64,000 nucleotides of DNA from Agromyces protaetiae (GTDB lineage: Bacteria > Actinomycetota > Actinomycetes > Actinomycetales > Microbacteriaceae): positions 1,984,001-2,048,000 of the forward strand of contig NZ_CP035491.1 of NCBI RefSeq assembly GCF_004135405.1, read 5' to 3'. The position numbers and the translations under genes were made by a program. Under the pieces are notes generated by a model that saw nothing but the letters and a program-made list of their open reading frames with translations, was not told the origin of the DNA and did no database searches. Below, one piece after another: positions 29,544 to 37,613 of this stretch; position 1 is the stretch's first letter; each line of letters opens with the position of its first letter.

Positions 29544-29558
29544 TGTGGTCAGACCACA
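29544..29558. promoter_or_regulatory. GntR/FadR-type operator palindrome
   Basis: TGTGGTC, one base, GACCACA is a perfect 15-bp palindrome containing TGGT-N3-ACCA, the core bound by FadR-type GntR repressors. It lies upstream of the SipW-substrate gene. No GntR gene is in the window. Confidence 0.6.
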
Positions 29559-29617
29559 GCTGGTTGCCAGAAAGTCCCGGTAGTTTGATGAATGCGCCGA
29601 CAGAGGAAGTCAGGCCG

Positions 29618-29638
29618 GGCCCGCGGAACATGCGGGCC
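29618..29638. promoter_or_regulatory. Hairpin in the putative 5' leader of the exported-protein gene
   Basis: GGCCCGC and GCGGGCC form a 7-bp stem with a 7-base loop, 50 bases before the start at 29688. It could shape the leader mRNA. No further evidence is visible. Confidence 0.35.
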
Positions 29639-29687
29639 GACCATCCCACCGGAGACGGTACAAGCACCCTTGGAAGGGGCTCTCGCC

Positions 29688-30245
29688 ATGTCCACGCATG
29701 AACTGCAGCATGACCCGACCCAGCCGCAGGAGGAGCGGAAGCGCCGCCGTCGCGGCGGAGCCTTCTTCAAGTTCGGCCTCGCCGGCCTCGCGATCCTCGG
29801 TATCGGGGCCGCGGCGACATCTGCGGTCTTCAACGCGAATGTCGAGTTCAACGCAGACGCCACTGGCGCGGAGTTCGCGTTCCTCGGCAGCCACGGTGGC
29901 GGTGAACAACTCGCGATCGTCCCGATTCCCGCATCCGAGCTCGAGGACCTCGTCCCCAACGAGATCCGAACGATCGAGCTCACGTTGCACAACAACGGCA
30001 CTTCAGCGCTCGACGCCACTATTGCCGATGTCGTCGCGAGCTTCACCAACTGGCCCGCGTTCGACGCCACCATCTCGTTCGACCGTCTGAGCCGAACCAC
30101 CGCCATGACGATCCCGGCTCATAGCCCGCACACATTCGACCTGATCGTCACGACGGGCGCCATGCCCGACTTGGCGATGGGCGGTGAGGGCTCCATCATG
30201 GTGACCGTGAACGGCCAGGCAGTGGCTGCCACCATCGCGGACTGA
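29688..30245 (+). CDS. Alternate-signal (SipW-type) exported protein 1
   Basis: This 185-residue protein has a basic N-region (EERKRRRRGG) and a hydrophobic segment (FGLAGLAILGIGAAATSAVF) followed by N-A-N-V-E-F, the layout of SipW-cognate signal peptides. The mature part is a beta-rich domain with a NGTSALDATIADVVASF type repeat, like TasA/camelysin-type surface proteins. The ATG at 29688 follows GGAAGGGG. The longer frame upstream would place an unrelated Arg-rich leader before the signal. A strong stem-loop follows before the second substrate gene. It is probably cleaved by the SipW peptidase two genes on. Confidence 0.8.
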   Translation: MSTHELQHDPTQPQEERKRRRRGGAFFKFGLAGLAILGIGAAATSAVFNANVEFNADATGAEFAFLGSHGGGEQLAIVPIPASELEDLVPNEIRTIELTLHNNGTSALDATIADVVASFTNWPAFDATISFDRLSRTTAMTIPAHSPHTFDLIVTTGAMPDLAMGGEGSIMVTVNGQAVAATIAD

Positions 30246-30267
30246 GGCCGATCGCTCAGCCTGAAGC

Positions 30268-30317
30268 CCGTCGGGCCGGATGCGAGCCGCTTTCGAGCGA
30301 GCTCCCCGGCCCGACGG
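30268..30317 (+). terminator. Intercistronic stem-loop between the two exported-protein genes
   Basis: CCGTCGGGCCGG (30268-30279) pairs perfectly with CCGGCCCGACGG (30306-30317). Lacking a T-run, it may act as a partial terminator or mRNA stabiliser that separates expression of the first gene from the rest. Confidence 0.6.
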
Positions 30318-30357
30318 TGCCATCCACGAATGACTCATCGACCTGAGGGGGATCGAC

Positions 30358-31043
30358 ATGACGAGGACTGCGGGCGCGTCACGGCGCTGGGGCACCGTCG
30401 TACCGGTCGCACTCGCAGCATGCGCCATGCTCGGGTTCGGGGCGACCGCGACCGCCGCGGCCTTCACCGGCAGCGCGACCTTCGACGCAGCCGCGAACGG
30501 GGCCGCGTTCACCCCCGAACTCTCGTGGAACGGCGAGACCTGGCAGCCGCTCTCGCACACGGGCGAGGTCTTCCTGCCGTCGCTCGACGACAGCCTCATC
30601 AAGAACGACGACGCCGCGAGCCGTCACTCGCTGTTCGTGCGCAACACGAGCACGAGCGCGACGCTCATCACCGTCGACGCAGCCCTCGGGGAGTGTTCGA
30701 GAGCGAGGCGGGATTCTTCCGGTTCGAGATCGGCGTCGACGGCGGGGAAACGCCGATCACGACGACCGGGGGAACGTACGACGTGCTCGTCACGAGCACA
30801 CAGGCCGCGCGGATCGACGTCGTCATCGACCCGAGCGTGCTGGAGCCGCACGCCGAGGAGCGCACGGGCGAGATGCGCCTCGTCGTGACCGCGACCGTCG
30901 ACGGTTCGGTCACTGCCGCCGCGCAGCGGTCGGCCGGCGGGGCGAACACCGCGCCGGCGCAATCCGCACAGACGCGCACCTCACTGGCGATCACCCCGCT
31001 CCAGCCTCGCTATGCCGCGGCCGCCGCCGCGATTCCGGCCTAG
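30358..31043 (+). CDS. Alternate-signal exported protein 2, frameshifted
   Basis: The gene reads from ATG 30358 with a SipW-type signal (VPVALAACAMLGFGATATAAAF) and a beta-rich domain as far as LITVDAAL. The frame then shifts at the GGGG run 30688-30691. Restoring one G gives LGGVFESEAGFFRF and a continuous 228-residue protein ending at the TAG before sipW. Both halves have normal codon usage and make one domain, so loss of a base in sequencing is more likely than decay. It belongs with the SipW peptidase and two similar proteins. The C-terminus is Ala/Pro-rich. Confidence 0.78.
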
Positions 31044-31053
31044 GGGGAACACC

Positions 31054-31614
31054 ATGATCATCTTCACGCGCATCGCGCGCACGGCCGGATCGGTCGTGCT
31101 GTGGGTGCTGACCATCATCGGCGCCGCCTCGCTCGCCCTGTGGGCCGCGAGCGCAGCGGGCCTCGTCAAGCCGCTCATCGTCGTCTCAGGGTCGATGGCG
31201 CCCGAGATCAACACGGGCGACCTGCTGCTCTCGCTGCCGAAGACCGCGACCGACCTGGAAGTCGGCGACGTCGCGACGATCCGCGGGGGTGCGCGGCACG
31301 AGCTCATCACGCACCGCGTCGTCGAGGTCGAAGCGGATGCCTCGGGCTCGGCCGTCGTCCGCATGCAGGGCGACGCCAACGACACGGTCGACCCGCACGA
31401 CTACGTCGTGCCGGCAGGCATGAGCGTGTGGACGCCGTGGATGCAGGTTCCCGGGGCGGGCGTGGTCATCGACAAGCTCACGACGCCCACGGTGGCGGTG
31501 CCGCTCGTCGTCGGGCTGCTCGCCCTCTGCTCTCTCGCCGTCTTCCCCGCGCAGGACGACCGGCGTGAGCGCGAGGCCTCCAAGCGATCCGCCGGAACGG
31601 AGCAGACCGCATGA
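31054..31614 (+). CDS. sipW: SipW-like (ER-type) signal peptidase I
   Basis: This 186-residue membrane peptidase starts at ATG 31054 after TAGGGGG. It has an N-terminal membrane helix (residues ~12-35) and the catalytic motif VSGSMAPEINTGDLLL with the nucleophile Ser. LITHRVVEV provides the His that replaces the usual Lys, marking the archaeal/ER-type SipW group. A second helix lies near 150-170 (VPLVVGLLALCSLAVF). ATGA overlap with the following exported-protein gene and its place among alternate-signal proteins indicate that it processes them. Confidence 0.9.
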   Translation: MIIFTRIARTAGSVVLWVLTIIGAASLALWAASAAGLVKPLIVVSGSMAPEINTGDLLLSLPKTATDLEVGDVATIRGGARHELITHRVVEVEADASGSAVVRMQGDANDTVDPHDYVVPAGMSVWTPWMQVPGAGVVIDKLTTPTVAVPLVVGLLALCSLAVFPAQDDRREREASKRSAGTEQTA

Positions 31615-32111
31615 ACCGCCCAGCACACATGAAGCGCGCCCTCGGAGGGCTCGCCGGGCTCGTGGCCGTCGCCACCGGACTCGGGGCCTTCGCCTCGACG
31701 AACGCGGCCTGGTCGGAGACCGCCGTCGTGCTCGGCCGGTCGACCGTCGCTGCGACGCCGGAGCCCGATCCTGATCCCGAGCCCGGCGACCTCGGCCCGT
31801 TCATCCCCGGCGAAGCCACGACGATCGGCGAGATCGAGTGGTTCGATCGCGCCGACGAACCTGATCAGAGCTGTGCTGCGTTCACGGTTGTGGGCGATGG
31901 CGTCCCGTGGTCGTTCGAGTTCTCGAGGGAGGGCTTCCCGCTCTGGGGGAACGCCGGCAACGTCTGGGCCCATCCCGATTCCGACAACATCGATCTCGCG
32001 GAGCAGAGCTGGACAGGCCCGATCTTCGGGCGCGAACCTCACTGGGCTCCGAGTCCGACCTCGAATCTCGTGATCTGCTGGCAGCGCGTCCCCGAACCGA
32101 CGATCGGCTGA
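31611..32111 (+). CDS. Alternate-signal exported protein 3
   Basis: This 166-residue protein follows sipW by ATGA overlap. It has an N-terminal basic and hydrophobic signal (MKRALGGLAGLVAVATGLGAF, then ASTNAAWSE), a Pro/Asp/Glu linker (PEPDPDPEPGD) and a short domain with two Cys residues (QSCAAF and VICWQR). The signal type matches the other two proteins in the cluster. The domain itself is not recognised. It is likely cell-surface or secreted. Confidence 0.78.
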   Translation: MNRPAHMKRALGGLAGLVAVATGLGAFASTNAAWSETAVVLGRSTVAATPEPDPDPEPGDLGPFIPGEATTIGEIEWFDRADEPDQSCAAFTVVGDGVPWSFEFSREGFPLWGNAGNVWAHPDSDNIDLAEQSWTGPIFGREPHWAPSPTSNLVICWQRVPEPTIG

Positions 32112-32122
32112 CCCCAAAGACC

Positions 32123-32162
32123 AGGGCCCGCCTGCGCATCCCCCTTCCAGCGCGCGGGCCCT
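32123..32162 (+). terminator. Stem-loop after the SipW cluster
   Basis: AGGGCCCGC and GCGGGCCCT form a 9-bp stem around a 22-base loop just after the last stop. It is the first of two hairpins in this gap. Confidence 0.5.
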
Positions 32163-32168
32163 TCCCCC

Positions 32169-32209
32169 GGCCCCGGCCGACGCATTCCCCCCTCGCGTCG
32201 GTCGGGGCC
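32169..32209 (+). terminator. Strong terminator hairpin
   Basis: Two 15-base arms (32169-32183 and 32195-32209) pair with a single G-T wobble around an 11-base loop. This is the probable end of the SipW-cluster transcript. Confidence 0.7.
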
Positions 32210-32310
32210 ATTCTCGTGTCCGCGTGCAAGACTCGGCGTCGACGCGACACAAGCAGGGTGTGACGATTGCGAGCACCGCTGCTGACGCCGACGAGACCGA
32301 GGGGGTGGCG

Positions 32311-32850
32311 ATGCCCGACGCGCCCGAGGACGGCAGCGCTGCGCCGACGCAGGCGACCGCCGATGACCTCACCTGGTTCACGTCCGTCGCACGCGAGCAT
32401 GCGACGGCGCTCGTGAAGTACTTCGCGCGCCGCGGCCCGCGCCAGGACGCCGAAGACCTCGCTGCCGACGTGTTCGCGACTGCGTGGCGGCGGCGCGCGG
32501 ACGTTCCGCGAGACGCTGTGCTGCCGTGGCTGTACCGCACGGCGGGCTTCACGCTCGCGAACCACCGCCGCAAGCACGTCGAACTGCCGGTCGGAGAGGT
32601 GCCCGAGACGCACGATGCGAGCGTCTCGGCCGATCCCGAGCTCGCGGCGCTCTTCGACGCCGAACTGCGCGGGGCGCTCGCGAGCGTCGGCGAACGTGAT
32701 CGGCGCATCCTGTTGCTGCACGCGTGGGAGGGCCTCGACGGAGAGGCGCTCGCGTTCGCCCTCGGCATCTCGCGGTCGGGCGCCGACGCGGCGCTGTCGC
32801 GTGCGCGCAAGCGCCTCCGCGAGGCGTGGGGCGAGCGGCTCACGTTCTGA
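32311..32850 (+). CDS. ECF-type RNA polymerase sigma factor
   Basis: This 179-residue sigma factor shows region 2 around residues 25-90 (DLTWFTSVAREHATALVKYF, QDAEDLAADVFATAWRR) and region 4 around 125-175 (LASVGERDRRILLLHAWEGL, ALAFALGISRSGADAALSRARKRLRE). The start at 32311 is chosen for the ribosome site GAGGGGG 5 bases upstream. GTG codons at 32224 and 32260 are in frame but poorly placed. The next gene encodes a membrane protein that may be its anti-sigma factor. Confidence 0.9.
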   Translation: MPDAPEDGSAAPTQATADDLTWFTSVAREHATALVKYFARRGPRQDAEDLAADVFATAWRRRADVPRDAVLPWLYRTAGFTLANHRRKHVELPVGEVPETHDASVSADPELAALFDAELRGALASVGERDRRILLLHAWEGLDGEALAFALGISRSGADAALSRARKRLREAWGERLTF

Positions 32851-32940
32851 GCGCCGCACGGCTGCAAGGTTCCGGATGTCTCCGACATATGCGTAGGTAG
32901 ACCCGGTCGAGAGCACCGGATGCCACGGAAGGCGAACGAC

Positions 32941-34368
32941 ATGAACGCGCAGACCCCGAACTCGGACGGTCCGAACCCGGGCGGGCACGACGAGCCCGGC
33001 ATCCCCGACCTCGACCCCGTCGCGCGGCTGCGCGACGCAGACCCCGCCGCGGGCATCGAAGCACGCGCCGGATTCGCCGACGAGGTCGTCGCGCGAGCGG
33101 CGGCCGACGTCGCGGCAGACACTGCGCCCGAGACATCCGGAACGCCCGAGACATCCGGCCACGACGCCCCCGTCGCAGACCTCGCGACCGAGCGCGCCCG
33201 CCGCCGCCCGCGGCGCTGGGCGGGCATCGCGGCCGTCGCGGCGTCCCTCGTCATCGTGGGCGGTGCCGGCTACGGCATCGGCGCCGCCGCGAACGCGGGC
33301 GGAGGCTCGACCCTCGCCGACGGCGCGGCGCCGCCGATCTCGTTGCAGGGCGTGACGCAGGGCGGCGCGAGCGAGCGGGCGGGCGGCGGCGCACCCGGCG
33401 CCGAGAAGATGGCGGCCGGCGCGACCGACCTGCGTTACCCGGGCGGTTTCTTCGGCGGCCGGAACACGTTCCGCGCATCGGGCCTCTCGACCGAGGCCGG
33501 CAACGCGCAGGGATACACGTTCGACGCACGCGGGGCGTCGAACCCCGAGACGATCGGACAGGTCGCGCACACGCTCGGCCTCGAGGGAACGCCCGAGCTG
33601 AAGGACGGCGGCTGGGTGCTCGGCCCCCAAGACGGATCGTCGCCGAGCCTGTGGGCGAGCCTCGACGGCACGTTGAGCTTCTCGTACAACAACCCGCAGC
33701 TGAACCCGTGGAAGTGCGCCGCCGACGGCTCGTCGTGCGAGCCGAGCGGTGCGCTGCCGAGTGAGCAGGCCGCGATCGACGCGCTGCGCTCGCTCATCGC
33801 GGCGACCGGACGCGATGCCGCGACCTACGAGTTCGCGTCGCAGACCTACGAGGGCGCGGTCACGCGCGCGGCGCAGGCGTACCCCGTCGTCGACGGGCAG
33901 CGGCTGGATGTCTCGTGGTACCTCGAGCTCGCCGAGGGCGGCGTCGTGAGCGCCTCGGGCCAGCTCGCGGCGATCGTGCCGCTCGGCGAGTACCCCGTCG
34001 TGAGCGCGCAGGAGGCGTTCGAGCGGCTCTCCGACCCGCGGTTCGGCGCGCAGGCGGGCATCATGCCCATGGCGGCGCGTGCCGACACGACGGGCGGGGC
34101 GATCGCGGAATCCCTCGAGGTCGCCCCCGACGCGCCCGTCGAATGGACGCCCCCGACCGAGCCGCCCGCGACCCCGACGGCGGGCATCGCCCTCTCGTGG
34201 CCGGTCAACGACGTCGAGATCGTGAGCGCGCGCCTCGGCCTCGCGTCGCAGTGGCAGCCCGACGGGAGCGTCCTCATCGTGCCCGCCTACGAGTTCACGG
34301 ATGCCTCGGGCGGCACCTGGTCGGTCATCGCGGTCGCCGACTCGAAGCTCGACTTCGCGACGAAGTAG
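32941..34368 (+). CDS. Membrane-anchored protein paired with the ECF sigma factor (possible anti-sigma)
   Basis: This 475-residue protein has an N-terminal cytoplasmic part of about 90 residues (LDPVARLRDADPAAG, FADEVVARAAAD), one membrane helix near 95-120 (WAGIAAVAASLVIVGGAGYGIGAAA) and a long extracellular domain. The layout fits sigma-linked membrane regulators, but there is no zinc-binding HxxxCxxC anti-sigma motif. The ATG at 32941 follows GGAAG, and an earlier ATG at 32920 is possible. Its role as the partner of the upstream sigma factor is inferred from position only. Confidence 0.75.
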   Translation: MNAQTPNSDGPNPGGHDEPGIPDLDPVARLRDADPAAGIEARAGFADEVVARAAADVAADTAPETSGTPETSGHDAPVADLATERARRRPRRWAGIAAVAASLVIVGGAGYGIGAAANAGGGSTLADGAAPPISLQGVTQGGASERAGGGAPGAEKMAAGATDLRYPGGFFGGRNTFRASGLSTEAGNAQGYTFDARGASNPETIGQVAHTLGLEGTPELKDGGWVLGPQDGSSPSLWASLDGTLSFSYNNPQLNPWKCAADGSSCEPSGALPSEQAAIDALRSLIAATGRDAATYEFASQTYEGAVTRAAQAYPVVDGQRLDVSWYLELAEGGVVSASGQLAAIVPLGEYPVVSAQEAFERLSDPRFGAQAGIMPMAARADTTGGAIAESLEVAPDAPVEWTPPTEPPATPTAGIALSWPVNDVEIVSARLGLASQWQPDGSVLIVPAYEFTDASGGTWSVIAVADSKLDFATK

Positions 34369-34400
34369 CGGCCGGCGCGGTCGGCGCGCTGAGCGCACCC

Positions 34401-34431
34401 GACGCGGGGCTCACTCCACGAGCCCCGCGTC
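34401..34431. terminator. Bidirectional terminator between convergent genes
   Basis: A 12-bp perfect stem (34401-34412 with 34420-34431) and a 7-base loop overlap the last codons and stop of the CDF transporter gene. It can serve both converging transcripts. Confidence 0.75.
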
Positions 34432-35357
34432 GTGCGTGAACTCGACGATGATCCAGACGTCGTAGGGCAGGTCGGCGAGGCCGTCGCGGATGCCTCTTCG
34501 CACGCGGTCGGCGGCGTCGACGTCGCCCGCGTCGCCCGACTCGTCGGGCAGGACGAACGCGGCCTCGATCGACACCGTGTTGCCCTGCTTGCTCGCCCGG
34601 AGGATCGGCACGGGCAGGCCCTCCGCGGTGGCGACCTTGCCGACGGCTTCGCGCACGCGAGCCTGGATCGCGTCGTCGGGCACCGACCCGAGCAGTTCGC
34701 GGAGGCCCTTCCGCAGCAGCATGACGGGCAGCGGCACGAGCAGGAGGCTTCCGAGGATGACGAGCACCGAGTCGGCGTACGGCTCGAACCCGCGTGCGGG
34801 CGTCAGCCGGAGGAGCAGCACCACGAGCCCGCCGACGAAGATGAGCGCACTCGACACGGCGGCGGAGAGCCATCCGGCCGCCTCCGCTTCGATGAGCGGC
34901 AGGTCCTTGCCCATCCGTCGCAGCGCGAGCGCCGTCAGGATCGACACGATCGCGCTCGCGCCGCCGTAGGCGGCGAGCGACACGGGCGAGACCTCCGACC
35001 CGCCCGAGAGGATCACGCGCACCGCCTCGACGACGACGTACGCGAGCGTGCCGACCATGACGATCGCCTGCAGGAGCACGACGAGGGGATGAGCGCCGTG
35101 CGCCCGAACGGGTAGCGGCGCGTCGGGCCCTTCGCGACGACGCCCGAGACGCGCATCGACGCCCACGTCATGAGGAGCGCGACGGGCGTGAAGATCGCGT
35201 CGAGGAGGATCGCCTGCGATTGCGCGAGGAGGCCCCACACGAGCGCGACGACGACGAAGCCGAGCGACACGACGATCGAGAGTCGCAGCGCGCGGCGCTC
35301 GCGGGCGGCGGCGCGGTCGCTCGCCGAACCTGAGAGGTCATCGGCTTCTGTGGCCAC
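34411..35357 (-). CDS. Cation diffusion facilitator transporter, frameshifted
   Basis: The first frame (from 35357) covers an Arg-rich start and the first membrane helices (LSIVVSLGFVVVALVWGLL, ILLDAIFTPVALLMTW), ending YPFGRTALIP. The second frame continues LVVLLQAIVMVGTLAYVVVEA and runs to 34411. The switch lies at the GGGG run 35085-35088, where one more base would join them into a protein of about 315 residues. CDF exporters move Zn, Mn or Fe out of the cell. Here the metal-binding Asp of DAIFTP is visible, but the metal cannot be named. Error in the run is the likely cause of the break. Confidence 0.78.
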
Positions 35358-35410
35358 GTCGCGAGCCTATCGGCGCATGTGCGGCCGGGCTCGTCGAAGC
35401 GCGGTGCGCG

Positions 35411-36001
35411 TCAGTCTTCGGATGCCTCGGCGCCGCCGTCTTCCGACCGCAGGCGCGGCTCGCGGCGGTACTCGGGTCGGACGCCGGCCTTGTCGGCGTA
35501 GAACGCGCGCACGCGGTCCATGTCGGCGGACACGTCGCCCGTGACGGGGAACGTCGGGCCGAGGCCGGCGGTCTTCGTCGTGCGGTCGACGAAACCGAGG
35601 GTGAGCGGCATCCCCGTCTCCTGCGCGATGCGGTAGAAGCCGGACTTCCAGTACCCGGCGTTCTTCCGCGTCCCGTCGGGCGTCACGACGAGACCGAACA
35701 CCTCGCCGCCGTTGATGCGGTCGACGACCTCGCCGACGACCCTGCTCGGGTCGGCGCGGTCGACGGGAATGCCGCCGAGTCCGCGCATGATGCCGGCCTT
35801 CCACCCCTCGAAGAGGCTCTTCTTGCCGAGCCAGTGGATGCGCATGCCGCGCTGCCACGCGATGCCGAGCATGAAGACGAAGTCCCAGTTCGACGTGTGC
35901 GGTGCGCCGACGAGCACCGACGGCCGATCGGGAGCGGGCTCGCCCACGAGGGACCAGCCGCTTGCGGCCCAGGAGATGCGGGCGAGGAATCGTCTGAGCA
36001 T
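35411..36001 (-). CDS. PlsC-like acyltransferase
   Basis: This 196-residue member of the 1-acylglycerol-phosphate acyltransferase family has the catalytic HX4D motif as APHTSNWDFVF (near residue 33), followed by LGKKSLFEGW and the GGIPVDRADPSR block that binds the phosphate. There is no clear membrane helix. The start at 36001 gives MLRRFLARISW. An ATG at 36040 would add 13 residues but overlaps an inverted repeat. It lies downstream of the MarR gene on the same strand. Confidence 0.86.
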   Translation of the reverse strand: MLRRFLARISWAASGWSLVGEPAPDRPSVLVGAPHTSNWDFVFMLGIAWQRGMRIHWLGKKSLFEGWKAGIMRGLGGIPVDRADPSRVVGEVVDRINGGEVFGLVVTPDGTRKNAGYWKSGFYRIAQETGMPLTLGFVDRTTKTAGLGPTFPVTGDVSADMDRVRAFYADKAGVRPEYRREPRLRSEDGGAEASED

Positions 36002-36022
36002 CCGGCAAACGTATGCGAGAGT

Positions 36023-36042
36023 GTATGTCCGTTTCGACATAC
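36023..36042. promoter_or_regulatory. Inverted repeat between the MarR and acyltransferase genes
   Basis: GTATGTC and GACATAC, 6 bases apart, form a perfect 7-bp inverted repeat just before the acyltransferase start. It differs from the MarR operators nearby, so another factor or an mRNA hairpin is possible. Confidence 0.4.
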
Positions 36043-36065
36043 GAGGGACGAATGCCCCGGATGTC

Positions 36066-36596
36066 TCACCCCTCGTAGTGTGCGAGCCAGCGCGCGAGGA
36101 TGCCGGCGAGCGCATCGGCGTCGTCGCGGGAGATCGACTCGTCGATGAGTCGCCGCTCGTTGGCGAGGTGCGCCGTGAACGCGCGGTCGATGAGGTCGCG
36201 GCCCGCGTCGGTGAGTGCGATGACCCGTCCGCGCCCGTCGGCGTCGCTCACGCGCCGGGTGAGGAGCCCGCGCTCTTCGAGCCGGTCGATGCGCTTGGTC
36301 ATGGCACCCGAGGTCACCATGGTCGTCTGCGCGAGCTCGGTCGGCGTGCGCTCGAAGGGGGCGCCGCTGCGGCGGAGGGTCGCGAGCACGTCGAACTCGC
36401 CCTCGGCAAGGTCGAACGTGCGGTACACCGCGACGAGGTCGTCGGTGAGGTGGTTCGCGAGCCGGTGCAGGCGCGCGATGACGCCCTGCGGGGAGATGTC
36501 GAGGTCGGGGCGCTCGCGCGCCCACTCGGCCATGATATGCGCGACGCGGTCGCGGGGCGCGGCTTCGGCGGGGTCGGGAACCTCGGTTCGGGACAT
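36066..36596 (-). CDS. MarR family transcriptional regulator
   Basis: This 176-residue winged-helix repressor has its DNA-binding core in residues ~65-130 (LAEGEFDVLATLRRSG, TPTELAQTTMVTSGAMTKRIDRLEERGLLTRRV, then DADGRGRVIALTDAG in the wing). It is divergent from the EamA transporter with only 39 bases between. Two TTCC-N2-GGAA palindromes in and beside that gap are its likely operators, so it probably represses both itself and the transporter. Confidence 0.92.
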   Translation of the reverse strand: MSRTEVPDPAEAAPRDRVAHIMAEWARERPDLDISPQGVIARLHRLANHLTDDLVAVYRTFDLAEGEFDVLATLRRSGAPFERTPTELAQTTMVTSGAMTKRIDRLEERGLLTRRVSDADGRGRVIALTDAGRDLIDRAFTAHLANERRLIDESISRDDADALAGILARWLAHYEG

Positions 36597-36606
36597 CCCT
36601 TCACTT

Positions 36607-36624
36607 TACCTTCCTTGGAAGGTA
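36607..36624. promoter_or_regulatory. MarR operator 1
   Basis: TACCTTCC, two bases, GGAAGGTA is an 18-bp perfect palindrome in the middle of the MarR/EamA gap. Confidence 0.72.
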
Positions 36625-36631
36625 TTGTATC

Positions 36632-36641
36632 TTCCATGGAA
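36632..36641. promoter_or_regulatory. MarR operator 2, overlapping the EamA start codon
   Basis: TTCCATGGAA repeats the core of operator 1 and spans the ATG of the transporter. The centres of the two sites are 21 bp apart, two helical turns. Confidence 0.62.
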
Positions 36642-37613
36642 ACTAAATGGCGTTGGACGCTCATCGCGGCCGTGGCGCCGATCGCGTGGGGGAGCACCTA
36701 CTACGTGACCAGGCAGTTCCTCCCGGCCGACTTCCCGCTCTGGGGCGGCGTGCTGCGGGCCCTGCCCGCCGGCATCCTGCTCCTCCTCCTCATCAAGCGG
36801 CAACTGCCGCACGGCTCGTGGTGGTGGCGCGCAGCCGTCATCGGCGCCCTCAACGTCGGCGCCTTCTTCGTGCTCGTCTACCTCGCCGCCCAGCTCCTCC
36901 CGACGAGCATCGCCGCGACGATCATGGCGACCTCGCCCGTCGTCATGATGCTGTTCGCGTGGCTCCTCGTCTCCGAGAAGCTTCGCGCGCTCGCCCTCGT
37001 CGGCGGGGCGCTCGGCATCGCGGGCGTCGCGATCATGCTCGCGGGCGGCGCCGGTTCGTTCTCGCCGTGGGGCGTCGTCGCGTCGATCTCGGCCATGACG
37101 ATGTCATCCCTCGGCTACATCCTCGCCAAGCGCTGGAGCACAGACCTCGACGTGCTCTCGCTCACGTCGTGGCAGCTCATCGCGGGCGGCGCGATGCTCG
37201 TCCCCGTCGCCCTCGTGTGGGAAGGCGCCCCGCCCGCGCTCGACGGCGTCGCGCTCGCCGGGTTCGCGTACGTCGGCATCGTCGCGACCGCGCTCGCGTT
37301 CGTCGCGTGGTTCAGCGCGCTCAGACGATTGGATGCCGCGACCGTCGGCCTCGTGGGACTCGTGAACCCCGTCACGGGGGTGCTCCTCGGCACGCTCGTC
37401 GCGGGCGAGGCGCTCGGCGCGCAGCAGATCGCAGGGCTCGTGCTCGTCTTCGCCGGCATCCTCCTCGGGCAGCCCGCCGCGGCACGGGTCGTGGGACGAC
37501 TCGTTCTTCGAGGCGTCGCGCCCTTCCGTGGCGGCGCCGGTCGTGACAGGCTGGCGGCGTGCCCGAGTCCCCGGAGGTCGAGGCTCTCGCCGAGGCGCTC
37601 GGCGAGCGGCTGA
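36636..37613 (+). CDS. EamA/DMT family transporter
   Basis: This 325-residue transporter has ten predicted membrane helices in two EamA repeats (for example WTLIAAVAPIAWGSTYYVTRQF and the second copy starting WGVVASISAMTMSSLGYILAK). The first repeat has the NVGAFFVLVYLA core. The C-terminal ~45 residues are Arg-rich and overlap the next gene by 55 bases, so the true end may be a little different. Its tight pairing with MarR suggests export of a small molecule in response to an inducer. Confidence 0.88.
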   Translation: METKWRWTLIAAVAPIAWGSTYYVTRQFLPADFPLWGGVLRALPAGILLLLLIKRQLPHGSWWWRAAVIGALNVGAFFVLVYLAAQLLPTSIAATIMATSPVVMMLFAWLLVSEKLRALALVGGALGIAGVAIMLAGGAGSFSPWGVVASISAMTMSSLGYILAKRWSTDLDVLSLTSWQLIAGGAMLVPVALVWEGAPPALDGVALAGFAYVGIVATALAFVAWFSALRRLDAATVGLVGLVNPVTGVLLGTLVAGEALGAQQIAGLVLVFAGILLGQPAAARVVGRLVLRGVAPFRGGAGRDRLAACPSPRRSRLSPRRSASG

